A DNA stretch of 32,448 nt, from NCBI GenBank assembly GCA_018969685.1, contig JAGWXX010000013.1:1-32448 (forward strand), in the 5' to 3' direction. The translations under genes were made by a program, and so were the position numbers. Shown piece after piece: positions 1 to 6,661 of the stretch; the first letter of the stretch is position 1, and each line of letters begins with the position of its first letter. The notes beneath the pieces were generated by a model. It was not told the origin of the DNA and did not search any database. It saw only the letters and a program-made list of their open reading frames with translations. The stretch is from Acidobacteriota bacterium. Lineage in GTDB: Bacteria > Actinomycetota > Acidimicrobiia > Acidimicrobiales > Ilumatobacteraceae.

Positions 1-965
1 CGCGCGACCTGCTCGATGCACCACGCGGTGCGGTCGAACGCGTCGCGCTGCCCGCAGGTCTCGACGAGCGTCGTCACGTCGTAGCCGCGGCGCGCACCGT
101 CGTCGGCCGCGCCGCAGATCACTGCGACCGGACGTCCGGCGCGTGCGCACGTGTCGTGCACCCCGCCGACCACCTTGCCGTCGAAGCTCTCCGCGTCGAG
201 GTAGCCCTCTCCGGTGATGACGAGGTCGTGCGACTCGACGAGTTCGTCGAGTCCGACCTCCTCCGCGACGACGTCGAACCCCTCGACGATCCGCGCGCCG
301 AGCGCGGCCAATCCGCCCGCGAGGCCGCCCGCGGCGCCCGCCCCCGGGAGTGATCCGACGTCCACGCCGTAGTCGCGCTGGTAGTCGTCGGCGAGCCGCT
401 CGAGCCGCCGCGTCAGCATCTCGACCTGCGCCGGCGACGCGCCCTTCTGCGGCCCGAAGAGCCGCGCCGCATCGGTGAACGCCGCGCGGACGTCGCACGC
501 CACGACGAAGTCGACCGCGCGCAGCCGGGCGGCGGAGCGGATCGCCCGGATCGCGCCAAGCCCGCCGTCCACGGTCGCCGAGCCGCCCACGCACACGATG
601 ATCCGCTTCGCGCCGTCGTTCAGCGCCGCGTCGATCAGCTCGCCGGTGCCGACGGTGGACGCGGCCATCGGGTCGTTGCGCGCACTGCCCCCCACGAGCA
701 CGAGGCCGGATGCGCGCGCCATCTCGATGACCGCCGTGCCCTGCGAGAGGCGCCACTCCGCCTCGACGGGGCGTCCCAGCGGATCGGTCACCTTCGTGCG
801 GCGGTTCGGTCCGCCGAGCACGTCGAGCGTCCCTTCGCCGCCGTCGGCCAACGGCACCTCGGTGCAGTCGTGGCCGAGGTCCCAGCAGGCGTGTCCGATC
901 GCCGCGGCGACCTCCTTCGCGGTCGCCGTGTCGCGGAACTTGTCGACCGCAGCGAGGACCCGCAC
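1..965 (-). CDS. glxK: Glycerate kinase (C-terminus cut by window edge)
   Basis: This protein phosphorylates D-glycerate with ATP, feeding glycerate from glyoxylate or serine breakdown into lower glycolysis. I translated the minus strand myself. From the GTG at 965 it reads VRVLAAVDKFRDTATAKEVA, then a PLADGGEGTLDVL segment, VGGSARNDPMAASTVGTGEL, and further in an IIVCVGGSATVDGGLGAI stretch and VITGEGYLDAESFDGKVVGG. These are the conserved blocks of the GarK/GlxK-type glycerate kinase family. About 321 codons are visible of the usual 370-380, so roughly the last 50 residues lie outside the window. The GTG start is chosen because a TAGCCT box (973-978, reverse strand) ends 7 bases upstream and the reading VRVLAAVDKF matches family N-termini. 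It is divergent from the glycosyltransferase at 989. The family call is firm. The choice between the GlxK and GarK names is not. Confidence 0.9.
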   Translation of the reverse strand, partial: MRVLAAVDKFRDTATAKEVAAAIGHACWDLGHDCTEVPLADGGEGTLDVLGGPNRRTKVTDPLGRPVEAEWRLSQGTAVIEMARASGLVLVGGSARNDPMAASTVGTGELIDAALNDGAKRIIVCVGGSATVDGGLGAIRAIRSAARLRAVDFVVACDVRAAFTDAARLFGPQKGASPAQVEMLTRRLERLADDYQRDYGVDVGSLPGAGAAGGLAGGLAALGARIVEGFDVVAEEVGLDELVESHDLVITGEGYLDAESFDGKVVGGVHDTCARAGRPVAVICGAADDGARRGYDVTTLVETCGQRDAFDRTAWCIEQVA

Positions 966-972
966 GGCGCAC

Positions 973-982
973 AGGCTATGTT
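973..982. promoter_or_regulatory. Overlapping divergent -10 boxes for glycerate kinase and crtQ-like gene
   Basis: The ten bases aggctatgtt contain TATGTT on the plus strand (977-982), 6 bases before the GTG at 989. They also contain TAGCCT on the minus strand (978-973), 7 bases before the GTG at 965. The two boxes share two base pairs. Both distances fit leaderless transcripts. No convincing -35 box is visible for either direction. Inferred from spacing alone. Confidence 0.5.
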
Positions 983-988
983 GCGCGC

Positions 989-2104
989 GTGGCGCCGCAG
1001 GACTGGTGGCCCGGCGGATGGTGGCTCGTGATGGAGTGCGCGGCGCTCGCCGCGATGGTGCGCACGACGTGGATGGCGGTCCGCGCCGAGCGGCCCCTCG
1101 ACGCCGGGCACGTCGGCCCTGCCTCGCCACGGATCTCCATCGTCGTGCCGGCGCGCAATGAATCTGCACGGATCGCGGGGTGCCTCGTCCCGCTGCGCGG
1201 TGCGGCGGGCGTCGCCGAGGTGCTCGTGGTCGACGATGAATCGACGGACGGCACGGCCGACGTCGCGCGGTCGCACGGTGCGACGGTGCTGTCGGGCGCG
1301 CCGCTCCCCGCCGGCTGGGTCGGCAAGGCGTGGGCCCTGCACCAGGGTGCGGCGGCTGCACGGGGCGAGTGGGTGGTGACCCTCGACGCCGACGCGATCC
1401 CCGAACCGCGGCTGCCCGCCGCACTGGTGGCCCGCCTCGAGCGCGACGGCGTACGGGTGGCGACGGCTGCCGGACGGTTCCGCTGCCCGACCGGGCCGTC
1501 CCGCTGGCTGCACGCCGCGATGCTGACGACCCTCGTGGTGCGCTTCGGGCCGGCCGGCCGCCGGGGCGGCAGTCCGCTGGCCAACGGCCAGTGCATGGCG
1601 ATGCGCCGCGACGACCTCGTCGAGCTGCTCGGCGAGGTGCGCGGCTCGACGGTGGAGGACGTGGCGCTCGTGGCGGCGGCCACGCGCCGCGGGTGGCCGA
1701 CGCGGCTCGTCGATGCGACGCCGATGCTGACCGTGCAGATGTACGACGGCTTCGGCGCGACGTGGCGCGGATGGGGCCGGTCGCTGTCGCTCGCCGGCGC
1801 GGTGCGGCCCGCGGCGCTCGCGTGGCACGTGGTGCTCGTCGCGGTGGCGCAGGTGGCGCCCCCCGTCGTGCTGGCGGCGGCGGTCGCGACGGGCGCACCG
1901 ATCGCGCACGTTGCGCTGCCGTTCGCGCTGTGTGCGGTGCGGCTGGGCACGCTCGCCGGAACGCGGCGCGCCTACGAGCACGGGGGCCCGTGGTACTGGG
2001 CGTCGCCGCTCGCCGACGTGGTGGCGTGGTGCAGCCTCGTCGCGGGAGCGGCACGACGCGTGCTGCGGCGACCCGAGCGCTGGCGCGACCGAACCTACGC
2101 CTGA
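989..2104 (+). CDS. Family 2 glycosyltransferase, CrtQ-like (carotenoid glycosylation)
   Basis: This is a membrane glycosyltransferase that probably transfers a sugar to a carotenoid acid or alcohol. It starts with a hydrophobic helix (WWLVMECAALAAM), then a GT-A fold: SIVVPARNESARI, EVLVVDDESTDGTADVARSHG, the GWVGKAWALHQGAAAARGEW segment, and the metal-binding DAD in VVTLDADAIPEP. A VEDVALV acidic pair and MYDGFGATWRGWGRSL follow, and the last 110 residues hold about three membrane segments. The order and the YDGF...GW motif resemble staphylococcal CrtQ (4,4'-diaponeurosporenoate glycosyltransferase). The hopanoid-linked HpnB is a related alternative, but the neighbours (crtA-, crtZ- and crtO-like genes) favour the carotenoid role. 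The GTG start follows a TATGTT box by 6 bases. The stop overlaps the convergent PlsY-like gene by 10 bases. Substrate and sugar are inference. Confidence 0.75.
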   Translation: MAPQDWWPGGWWLVMECAALAAMVRTTWMAVRAERPLDAGHVGPASPRISIVVPARNESARIAGCLVPLRGAAGVAEVLVVDDESTDGTADVARSHGATVLSGAPLPAGWVGKAWALHQGAAAARGEWVVTLDADAIPEPRLPAALVARLERDGVRVATAAGRFRCPTGPSRWLHAAMLTTLVVRFGPAGRRGGSPLANGQCMAMRRDDLVELLGEVRGSTVEDVALVAAATRRGWPTRLVDATPMLTVQMYDGFGATWRGWGRSLSLAGAVRPAALAWHVVLVAVAQVAPPVVLAAAVATGAPIAHVALPFALCAVRLGTLAGTRRAYEHGGPWYWASPLADVVAWCSLVAGAARRVLRRPERWRDRTYA

Positions 2105-2676
2105 GCGCGGCGCCGATCCGCCACGGCCGCCGCGGCGAACCGCAACCCGACGAACGTCATCAGCGCGCCGCTCGCGGCCGTCCGCCACGCGTCCTCGACG
2201 ACGATCTGGATGAACGGGAACGCGACCACCGCGATGCGCACCGCGCGCACGAACCCGAGGCGAGCGAGCCACGCGCCGCCCAGCAGCGCGATGGCGAGCG
2301 CGGCGGCCGCCGGCGCCACGACGACCGTGCCCCCCACCCACGCGAGCACGCTGCGTCCGCCGCGGAAGCGCGCGAACACCGGCCACGCGTGGCCCACCAT
2401 GCCCGCGAGCGCGACCACGTACCACGCCCACCACGGCAGCCCGAACGCGCGCGCAGCCACGACGGGGAGCGCCGCCTTGACGACGTCGCCGACGAGCACC
2501 GGCGCGGCCGCGCGTGCACCGAGCTGCGCCTTTGCGTTCCAGTAGCCGGGGTTGCGGTCGCCGACCGTGCGAAGGTCGGCGGACGACCTGCGCCCCGCGA
2601 CCAGGTTGGCGACGGGCACCGAGCCCGCGAGGTATGCCGCCGCGACCAGCGCAACGAGTGGGCCGGTCGTCGACAC
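2095..2676 (-). CDS. Divergent PlsY-like glycerol-3-phosphate acyltransferase family protein
   Basis: A 193-residue integral membrane protein of the PlsY fold. PlsY moves an acyl group from acyl-phosphate to glycerol-3-phosphate. Visible PlsY-like blocks are YLAGSVPVANLVA near the N-terminus, GDRNPGYWNAKAQLG, VGDVVKAALPV, and GHAWPVFARFRGGRSVLAWVGG. The second and last depart from the usual SGNxGxxN and FRGGKGVAT motifs. The catalytic loop has GYWNA instead of a Gly-Thr/Ala-x-Asn core, and GGRS replaces GGKG. A standard PlsY is encoded at 23964-24590, so this copy probably has another acceptor. Its place among carotenoid-modifying genes suggests lipid or carotenoid acylation, but that is a guess. 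The start is GTG, 20 bases from the divergent crtA-like gene. Confidence 0.65.
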   Translation of the reverse strand: MSTTGPLVALVAAAYLAGSVPVANLVAGRRSSADLRTVGDRNPGYWNAKAQLGARAAAPVLVGDVVKAALPVVAARAFGLPWWAWYVVALAGMVGHAWPVFARFRGGRSVLAWVGGTVVVAPAAAALAIALLGGAWLARLGFVRAVRIAVVAFPFIQIVVEDAWRTAASGALMTFVGLRFAAAAVADRRRAQA

Positions 2677-2696
2677 GCGTGCAACTATGGCCGGTC

Positions 2697-3380
2697 GTGG
2701 GCCGCGTCGCGTCGTTTCATCTGTCGCGCTGGCCCGGGGCGGCCGCGGCGCTGTCGAGGCTCGCGCTCGACCGGCGCGCTCTCGCCCGCGTCCCGGGTCT
2801 CGAGTTCTGGCGCCTGCTCGGCACCGGCCGCGGCAGCGCGACTGCGCCCGGCGCCGACCTGCGCCGCACGGCGCTCTTCGCGGTGTGGTCGGACGAATCG
2901 GCGTGCCGCGAGTTCTGCGCATCGCACCCGCTCGCGCTCGAGTGGCAGGCCGCCGACGAGCACTGGCGCACGATGCTGCGCTCGCGCGGCGGCCACGGCA
3001 CGTGGCGCGGCCTCGCGGTGCCCGACGTGCTCGAACGGGGCGCCGACTCCGGGCCGCTCGCGGTCGTCACGCGCGCGCACGTGCGCGCCGTCGCATGGCG
3101 CCCGTTCGGCCGCGCGGGCAGGCCGGTCGACCAGAGCCTGCGCGGGGCCGACGGGCTGCTCGCGGTGGTGGGGATCGGCGAGGCGCCGCGCGGACGGCTC
3201 GGGACGTTCAGCCTGTGGCGCTCGCTGGACGACGCGGTCGCCTGGGCGTCGCACGCAGCCCCGCACCGCGAGGCCGTGCGCCGCACCCGCGCCGAGCGCT
3301 GGTACGGCGAGGAGATGTTCGCCCGGTTCGAGCCCTACGCGTCGACGGGCTCGTGGGACGGGCGCGACCCGCTGCGCTGA
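2697..3380 (+). CDS. crtA: Spheroidene monooxygenase-like protein (CrtA family)
   Basis: Probable haem-dependent carotenoid oxygenase of the CrtA family, which puts keto groups at C-2 or C-2' of acyclic carotenes. The 227-residue protein begins VGRVASFHLSRWPG and has LEFWRLLGTGRG, where CrtA has a WxFxRLLGTG-like segment. It ends with RTRAERWYGEEMFARFEPYASTGSWDGRDPL, closely patterned on the CrtA C-terminus (WY-x-E-x-x-FARF ... G-x-W-x-G-x-x-PL). I chose the GTG at 2697, because the Val-Ser-Phe strand is the normal CrtA start; a GTG at 2679 in the same frame is possible. The 3' end overlaps the convergent crtZ by 46 bases. The family call is fairly secure. The actual carotenoid oxidised cannot be read from the sequence. 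Confidence 0.75.
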   Translation: MGRVASFHLSRWPGAAAALSRLALDRRALARVPGLEFWRLLGTGRGSATAPGADLRRTALFAVWSDESACREFCASHPLALEWQAADEHWRTMLRSRGGHGTWRGLAVPDVLERGADSGPLAVVTRAHVRAVAWRPFGRAGRPVDQSLRGADGLLAVVGIGEAPRGRLGTFSLWRSLDDAVAWASHAAPHREAVRRTRAERWYGEEMFARFEPYASTGSWDGRDPLR

Positions 3381-3808
3381 GCGCGCGGCACGACCGGCAG
3401 CAGCATGCCGTACGGCTCGCCGTTGGTGCGATGGTGCGTGCGGTGCGCCTCGGCGAGCCGCTCGAGGCCGGGCAGGCGACGGGTGCTGCGGATGAAGCGG
3501 CGGTGGATGTAGAGGTCGTGCACCGCGGCGTACGCGGCGCCGTAGACGGTGATGCCGATGCAGGCCGGCACGAGCACGCCCCAGCCGGCGACGTTGAACC
3601 CCGTCGCCATGAGCGCCACCACCACGGCGCCGAATGCGAGCGGAAACACGTCGTTTGCCTCCCACCGCTCGGCGGTGGCTCGGGCCGCGTTGCGGTGGTG
3701 GCTGCGGTGCAGGCGCTCGGCGAGCCCGTGCATCAGCCACCGGTGGGCGGCGTACGTGACGGGTTCCATCGCCACGAACGCGACGAGGGCCACGAGCCAA
3801 GGCTGCAT
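3335..3808 (-). CDS. crtZ: Beta-carotene hydroxylase family protein (CrtZ)
   Basis: A di-iron membrane hydroxylase expected to add hydroxyl groups to carotenoid rings or ends. All four histidine clusters of the family are present in order: HRWLMH (HX4H), HRSHH (HX2HH), HDLYIH (HX4H) and HRTHH (HX2HH). Between the first and second pairs lie two hydrophobic segments (FPLAFGAVVVALMATGFNVAGW and an adjacent VLVPACIGITVYGA). At 157 residues it matches bacterial CrtZ. The ATG start lies 8 bases after a TACCGT box on the minus strand (3822-3817). Its last 15 codons overlap the 3' end of the crtA-like gene on the other strand. It faces away from the crtO-like gene across 31 bases, so those two probably share a promoter region. 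Confidence 0.9.
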   Translation of the reverse strand: MQPWLVALVAFVAMEPVTYAAHRWLMHGLAERLHRSHHRNAARATAERWEANDVFPLAFGAVVVALMATGFNVAGWGVLVPACIGITVYGAAYAAVHDLYIHRRFIRSTRRLPGLERLAEAHRTHHRTNGEPYGMLLPVVPRAQRSGSRPSHEPVDA

Positions 3809-3839
3809 GGACGGCAACGGTAGTCGGCACACTGTCCGA

Positions 3840-4319
3840 ATGGTCGTGGAGCTCGATCCCGTCGCCATCCTCGCGCTGGACGTTGCGGTCTGGGTGCTCG
3901 GCGGCACGGCCATCGGCTGGTGGCACGCGCGCCTGCCCGTCGGGCGGCTGCAGGTACCCGGCCCGTTCACGCGGCTGCGGGCCGCCGAGGCCGGCGGCCG
4001 GTTCCACCGGCGGTGGTTCCGCGTGCACCGGTGGAAGGACCTCGTGCCCGATGCCGGGACGTGGTTCGGCGGACTCTCCAAGCGCCGTCTCCCGGACCAT
4101 GGCGAGGGCGGCTGGCGCCGGTTCGCCGCCGAGAGCCTGCGCGCGGAGCGCGTGCACCTCTGGATGCTCGGCCTGATGCTGCCGCTCGCAGCGTGGAACC
4201 CGCCGCGGTGGTGGGCGGTCAACCTCGCCCTGTCGGTCGTCGGCAACGTGCCGTGCATCGTCATCGCGCGGCACAACCGGGCACGGATCGACGCCCTCAC
4301 CGCCCGCAGGGCGGCATAG
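3840..4319 (+). CDS. crtO: CrtO-like glycosyl-carotenoid acyltransferase
   Basis: A small membrane acyltransferase resembling glycosyl-4,4'-diaponeurosporenoate acyltransferase, the last step of staphyloxanthin synthesis, where a fatty acid is esterified to the carotenoid-bound sugar. In its 159 residues I see a first membrane helix (LALDVAVWVLGGTAIGWW), then RFHRRWFRVHRWKDLVPDAGTWF and the following RAERVHLWMLGLMLPLAAWNPP, and a last helix (WAVNLALSVVGNVPCIVIARHNRAR). The W-x-RVHRWKD-x-xPD block and the ending HNR-x-R are typical of the CrtO family. Together with the CrtQ-like glycosyltransferase at 989 it would form a sugar-then-acyl tailoring pair. The symbol crtO is shared with an unrelated ketolase, which this is not. 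The TAG stop doubles as part of the TAGCCT box before the next gene. Confidence 0.75.
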   Translation: MVVELDPVAILALDVAVWVLGGTAIGWWHARLPVGRLQVPGPFTRLRAAEAGGRFHRRWFRVHRWKDLVPDAGTWFGGLSKRRLPDHGEGGWRRFAAESLRAERVHLWMLGLMLPLAAWNPPRWWAVNLALSVVGNVPCIVIARHNRARIDALTARRAA

Positions 4320-4332
4320 CCTCGGACCGACG

Positions 4333-4689
4333 ATGCCGTTCCGTGGTGCGCTGCAGATCCTCCTGTTCGTGACGGCGGTGGTCACGGGCGCGTCGTCGCT
4401 GGTCGTCATGATCGCGAGCGAGTCGGCCGCATCGAACCCCGTCCCGACGACGGTGCCCGTGACGACGTCCACGACGACCACGACCATCTACGTCGAGCCA
4501 TTGATCTACGTCGTCCAGCGCGGCGACACGTTGTTCCGCATCGCCGAGAAGAACCAGGTCGACATGCGGCTCCTGATGGAGATGAACGGCATCAACAACC
4601 CCGATGCCCTCGACTACGGCCGCAAGCTGAAGCTGCCGCCGGCGACCGGATTCGTGCCGGCTCCGGTGCCCACGACGATGGCGCCCTGA
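4333..4689 (+). CDS. Membrane-anchored LysM domain protein
   Basis: An exported or membrane-anchored protein likely to bind peptidoglycan. Residues 7-31 form a hydrophobic signal-anchor (LQILLFVTAVVTGASSLVVMI). A Thr/Pro/Val-rich linker follows (PTTVPVTTSTTTTTI), and then one LysM domain at about residues 56-103. It begins YVVQRGDTLFRIAEKNQVD and continues MEMNGINNPDALDYGRKLKLPP, the usual LysM form. No catalytic domain follows, only a short Pro-rich tail. The ATG is 10 bases after TAGCCT (4317-4322), itself overlapping the crtO stop, which suggests a separate leaderless transcript. Its specific role is unknown. Confidence 0.85.
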   Translation: MPFRGALQILLFVTAVVTGASSLVVMIASESAASNPVPTTVPVTTSTTTTTIYVEPLIYVVQRGDTLFRIAEKNQVDMRLLMEMNGINNPDALDYGRKLKLPPATGFVPAPVPTTMAP

Positions 4690-4711
4690 CCCGGGCGTCC
4701 GTCGGGTCGGC

Positions 4712-6652
4712 TCAAGCGCGCGAGCGCTCGGCGAGGTCGGCGAGCTCGCCGATGATGCGCGACACGTCGTAGTCCTTCGGCGTGTAGACGGCGGCGACAC
4801 CGAGTCCGCGCAGCCGCGCGGCATCGTGCTCGGGCACGATGCCCCCCACCACGACGGGTGCCTCCACCCCCTCGGCGCGCAGGCGTTCGATCACCTCGGG
4901 CACGAGCTGGAGGTGCGATCCCGACAGGATCGAGAGTCCGACGAGGTCGGGGTCCTCGTCGCGCGCCGACGCGGCGATCTGCTCCGGCGTCAGGCGGATG
5001 CCGGCGTAGACGACCTCGAACCCCGCGTCGCGCGCGGCGACCGCGATCTGCTCGGCGCCGCTCGAGTGGCCGTCGAGCCCGGGCTTCGCGACGAGCAGCC
5101 TCGGCGGACCGCCCGGCAGGCGCTGCAGCCGTTCGGCGAGCGCCGCGAGGTCGTCGCTGCGCCGGCCCAGCGCGGCACCGACGCCGGTCGGCGCGCGGTA
5201 CTCGCCGAACACCTCGCGCAGCGCGCCGCCCCACTCGCCGGTCGTGCCGCCCGCGCGGGCGAGCTCGATCGACGCGGCGACCACGTTGCCGCGCCCACGT
5301 GCCGCGTCGCGCAGCCCATCGAGCGCCCGTGCGACGGCTGCTCCGTCGCGCGACGACCGCCAGCGCTCGACGTCGGCGACCATCTCGGCCTCGACGGCGG
5401 GGTCGACCTCGAGGATCTGGTCGCTCCCCGACAGCGGCGAGGGCTCCGACTCGGTGAAGCGGTTGACGCCGATCACCGTGCGCCCTCCCGACTCGATCTG
5501 GCGCGTCCGCTCGACCATCGAGCGGACCAGCTGCCCCTTCATCTCCTCGACGCACGCGTACGCACCGCCCCGGGCCACGATGCCCTCGATCTCCGTCCAC
5601 GCCTCGTCGGCGAGCTCGGCGGTGCGGGCCTCGACCACCTTCGAGCCGTCGAGGATGTCGCCGTGCTCCAGCAGGTCGGTCTCAAAGGCCAGCACCTGCT
5701 GCATCCGCAGCGACCACTGCTGGTCCCACGGTCGCGGCAGTCCCATCGCCTCGTTCCACGCGGGCAACTGGATGCTGCGCGCGCGGGCCGAGCGCGAGAG
5801 CGTCACCCCGAGCATCTCGAGGACGATCCGCTGGACGTTGTTCTCCGGCTGCGACTCGGTGAGGCCGAGCGAGTTGACCTGCACGCCGTATCGAAAGCGC
5901 AGCGCGCGCTCGTCCGTCACGCCGTAGCGCTCGCGGCCGATCCGCTCCCACAGCGCGCAGAACGCACGCATCTTGCACGCCTCCTCGACGAAGCGGATGC
6001 CGGCGTTGACGAAGAACGACATCGACGCGAACACCTGCGCGAACCGGTCCGGTTCGACCGATCCGCTCGCGCGCACCGCGTCCAGCACGTCGATCGCATT
6101 CGCGAGCGAGTAGGCGATCTCCTGCACCGGCGTCGCGCCGACCTCCTGCAGGTGGTAGGAGCAGACGTTCATGGGGTTCCACTTCGGCGCGTGCTCCGCA
6201 CACCATGCGATCGTGTCGACGATCAGCCGGCGCGACGCCCCGGGCGGGAGGATGTAGGTGCCGCGGGAGAGGTACTCCTTCAGCAGGTCGTTCTGGACGG
6301 TGCCGCGCAGCGAGGACGCCGCGACCCCCTGCTCCTCCGCGTGCGCGACGTAGAGCGCCAGGAGCCACGGTGCGGTGGCGTTGATCGTCATGGACGTGTT
6401 CATGTCGCCCGGCGGAATGCCGTCGAGCAGGGTGCGGACGTGCCCCAGGTGGGCCACCGGCACGCCGACCTTGCCCACCTCGCCCCGCGCGAGGACGTGG
6501 TCGGGGTCGTACCCCGTCTGGGTCGGGAGGTCGAAGGCGATCGACAGGCCGGTCTGGCCCTTCGACAGGTTCAACCTGTAGAGCGCGTTCGACGCGCGGG
6601 CCGTGGAGTGCCCGGAGTACGTGCGCATCATCCACGGGTCGTCGCGCCGCAT
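4712..6652 (-). CDS. ecm: Ethylmalonyl-CoA mutase (B12-dependent)
   Basis: A coenzyme B12-dependent mutase converting (2R)-ethylmalonyl-CoA to methylsuccinyl-CoA in the ethylmalonyl-CoA pathway of acetyl-CoA assimilation. The 646-residue protein carries the substrate barrel (RTYSGHSTARASNALYRLNL, GLSIAFDLPTQTGYDPDHVL, GDMNTSMTINATAPW, ENNVQRIVLEMLGVTLSRSA). Its C-terminal B12 domain has the KPGLDGHSSGAEQI motif with the cobalt-ligand His, then LSILSGSH and VVGGIVPEHDA. In line with Ecm/MeaA and unlike standard methylmalonyl-CoA mutase, the chain is short and opens directly with the PW-x-x-RTYSGHST block. A GTG two codons earlier (6658) is an alternative start. It lies last in the hbd-aat-ecm operon, 9 bases after aat. 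The crotonyl-CoA carboxylase/reductase partner is not in the window. Confidence 0.92.
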   Translation of the reverse strand: MRRDDPWMMRTYSGHSTARASNALYRLNLSKGQTGLSIAFDLPTQTGYDPDHVLARGEVGKVGVPVAHLGHVRTLLDGIPPGDMNTSMTINATAPWLLALYVAHAEEQGVAASSLRGTVQNDLLKEYLSRGTYILPPGASRRLIVDTIAWCAEHAPKWNPMNVCSYHLQEVGATPVQEIAYSLANAIDVLDAVRASGSVEPDRFAQVFASMSFFVNAGIRFVEEACKMRAFCALWERIGRERYGVTDERALRFRYGVQVNSLGLTESQPENNVQRIVLEMLGVTLSRSARARSIQLPAWNEAMGLPRPWDQQWSLRMQQVLAFETDLLEHGDILDGSKVVEARTAELADEAWTEIEGIVARGGAYACVEEMKGQLVRSMVERTRQIESGGRTVIGVNRFTESEPSPLSGSDQILEVDPAVEAEMVADVERWRSSRDGAAVARALDGLRDAARGRGNVVAASIELARAGGTTGEWGGALREVFGEYRAPTGVGAALGRRSDDLAALAERLQRLPGGPPRLLVAKPGLDGHSSGAEQIAVAARDAGFEVVYAGIRLTPEQIAASARDEDPDLVGLSILSGSHLQLVPEVIERLRAEGVEAPVVVGGIVPEHDAARLRGLGVAAVYTPKDYDVSRIIGELADLAERSRA

Positions 6653-6661
6653 GGGCACAGG

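Noticed and set aside
989-2104. Hopanoid-associated glycosyltransferase HpnB
   Set aside because: The family is close, but no hopanoid gene is nearby, while three carotenoid-type genes are, and the C-terminal pattern is more CrtQ-like. Not fully excluded.
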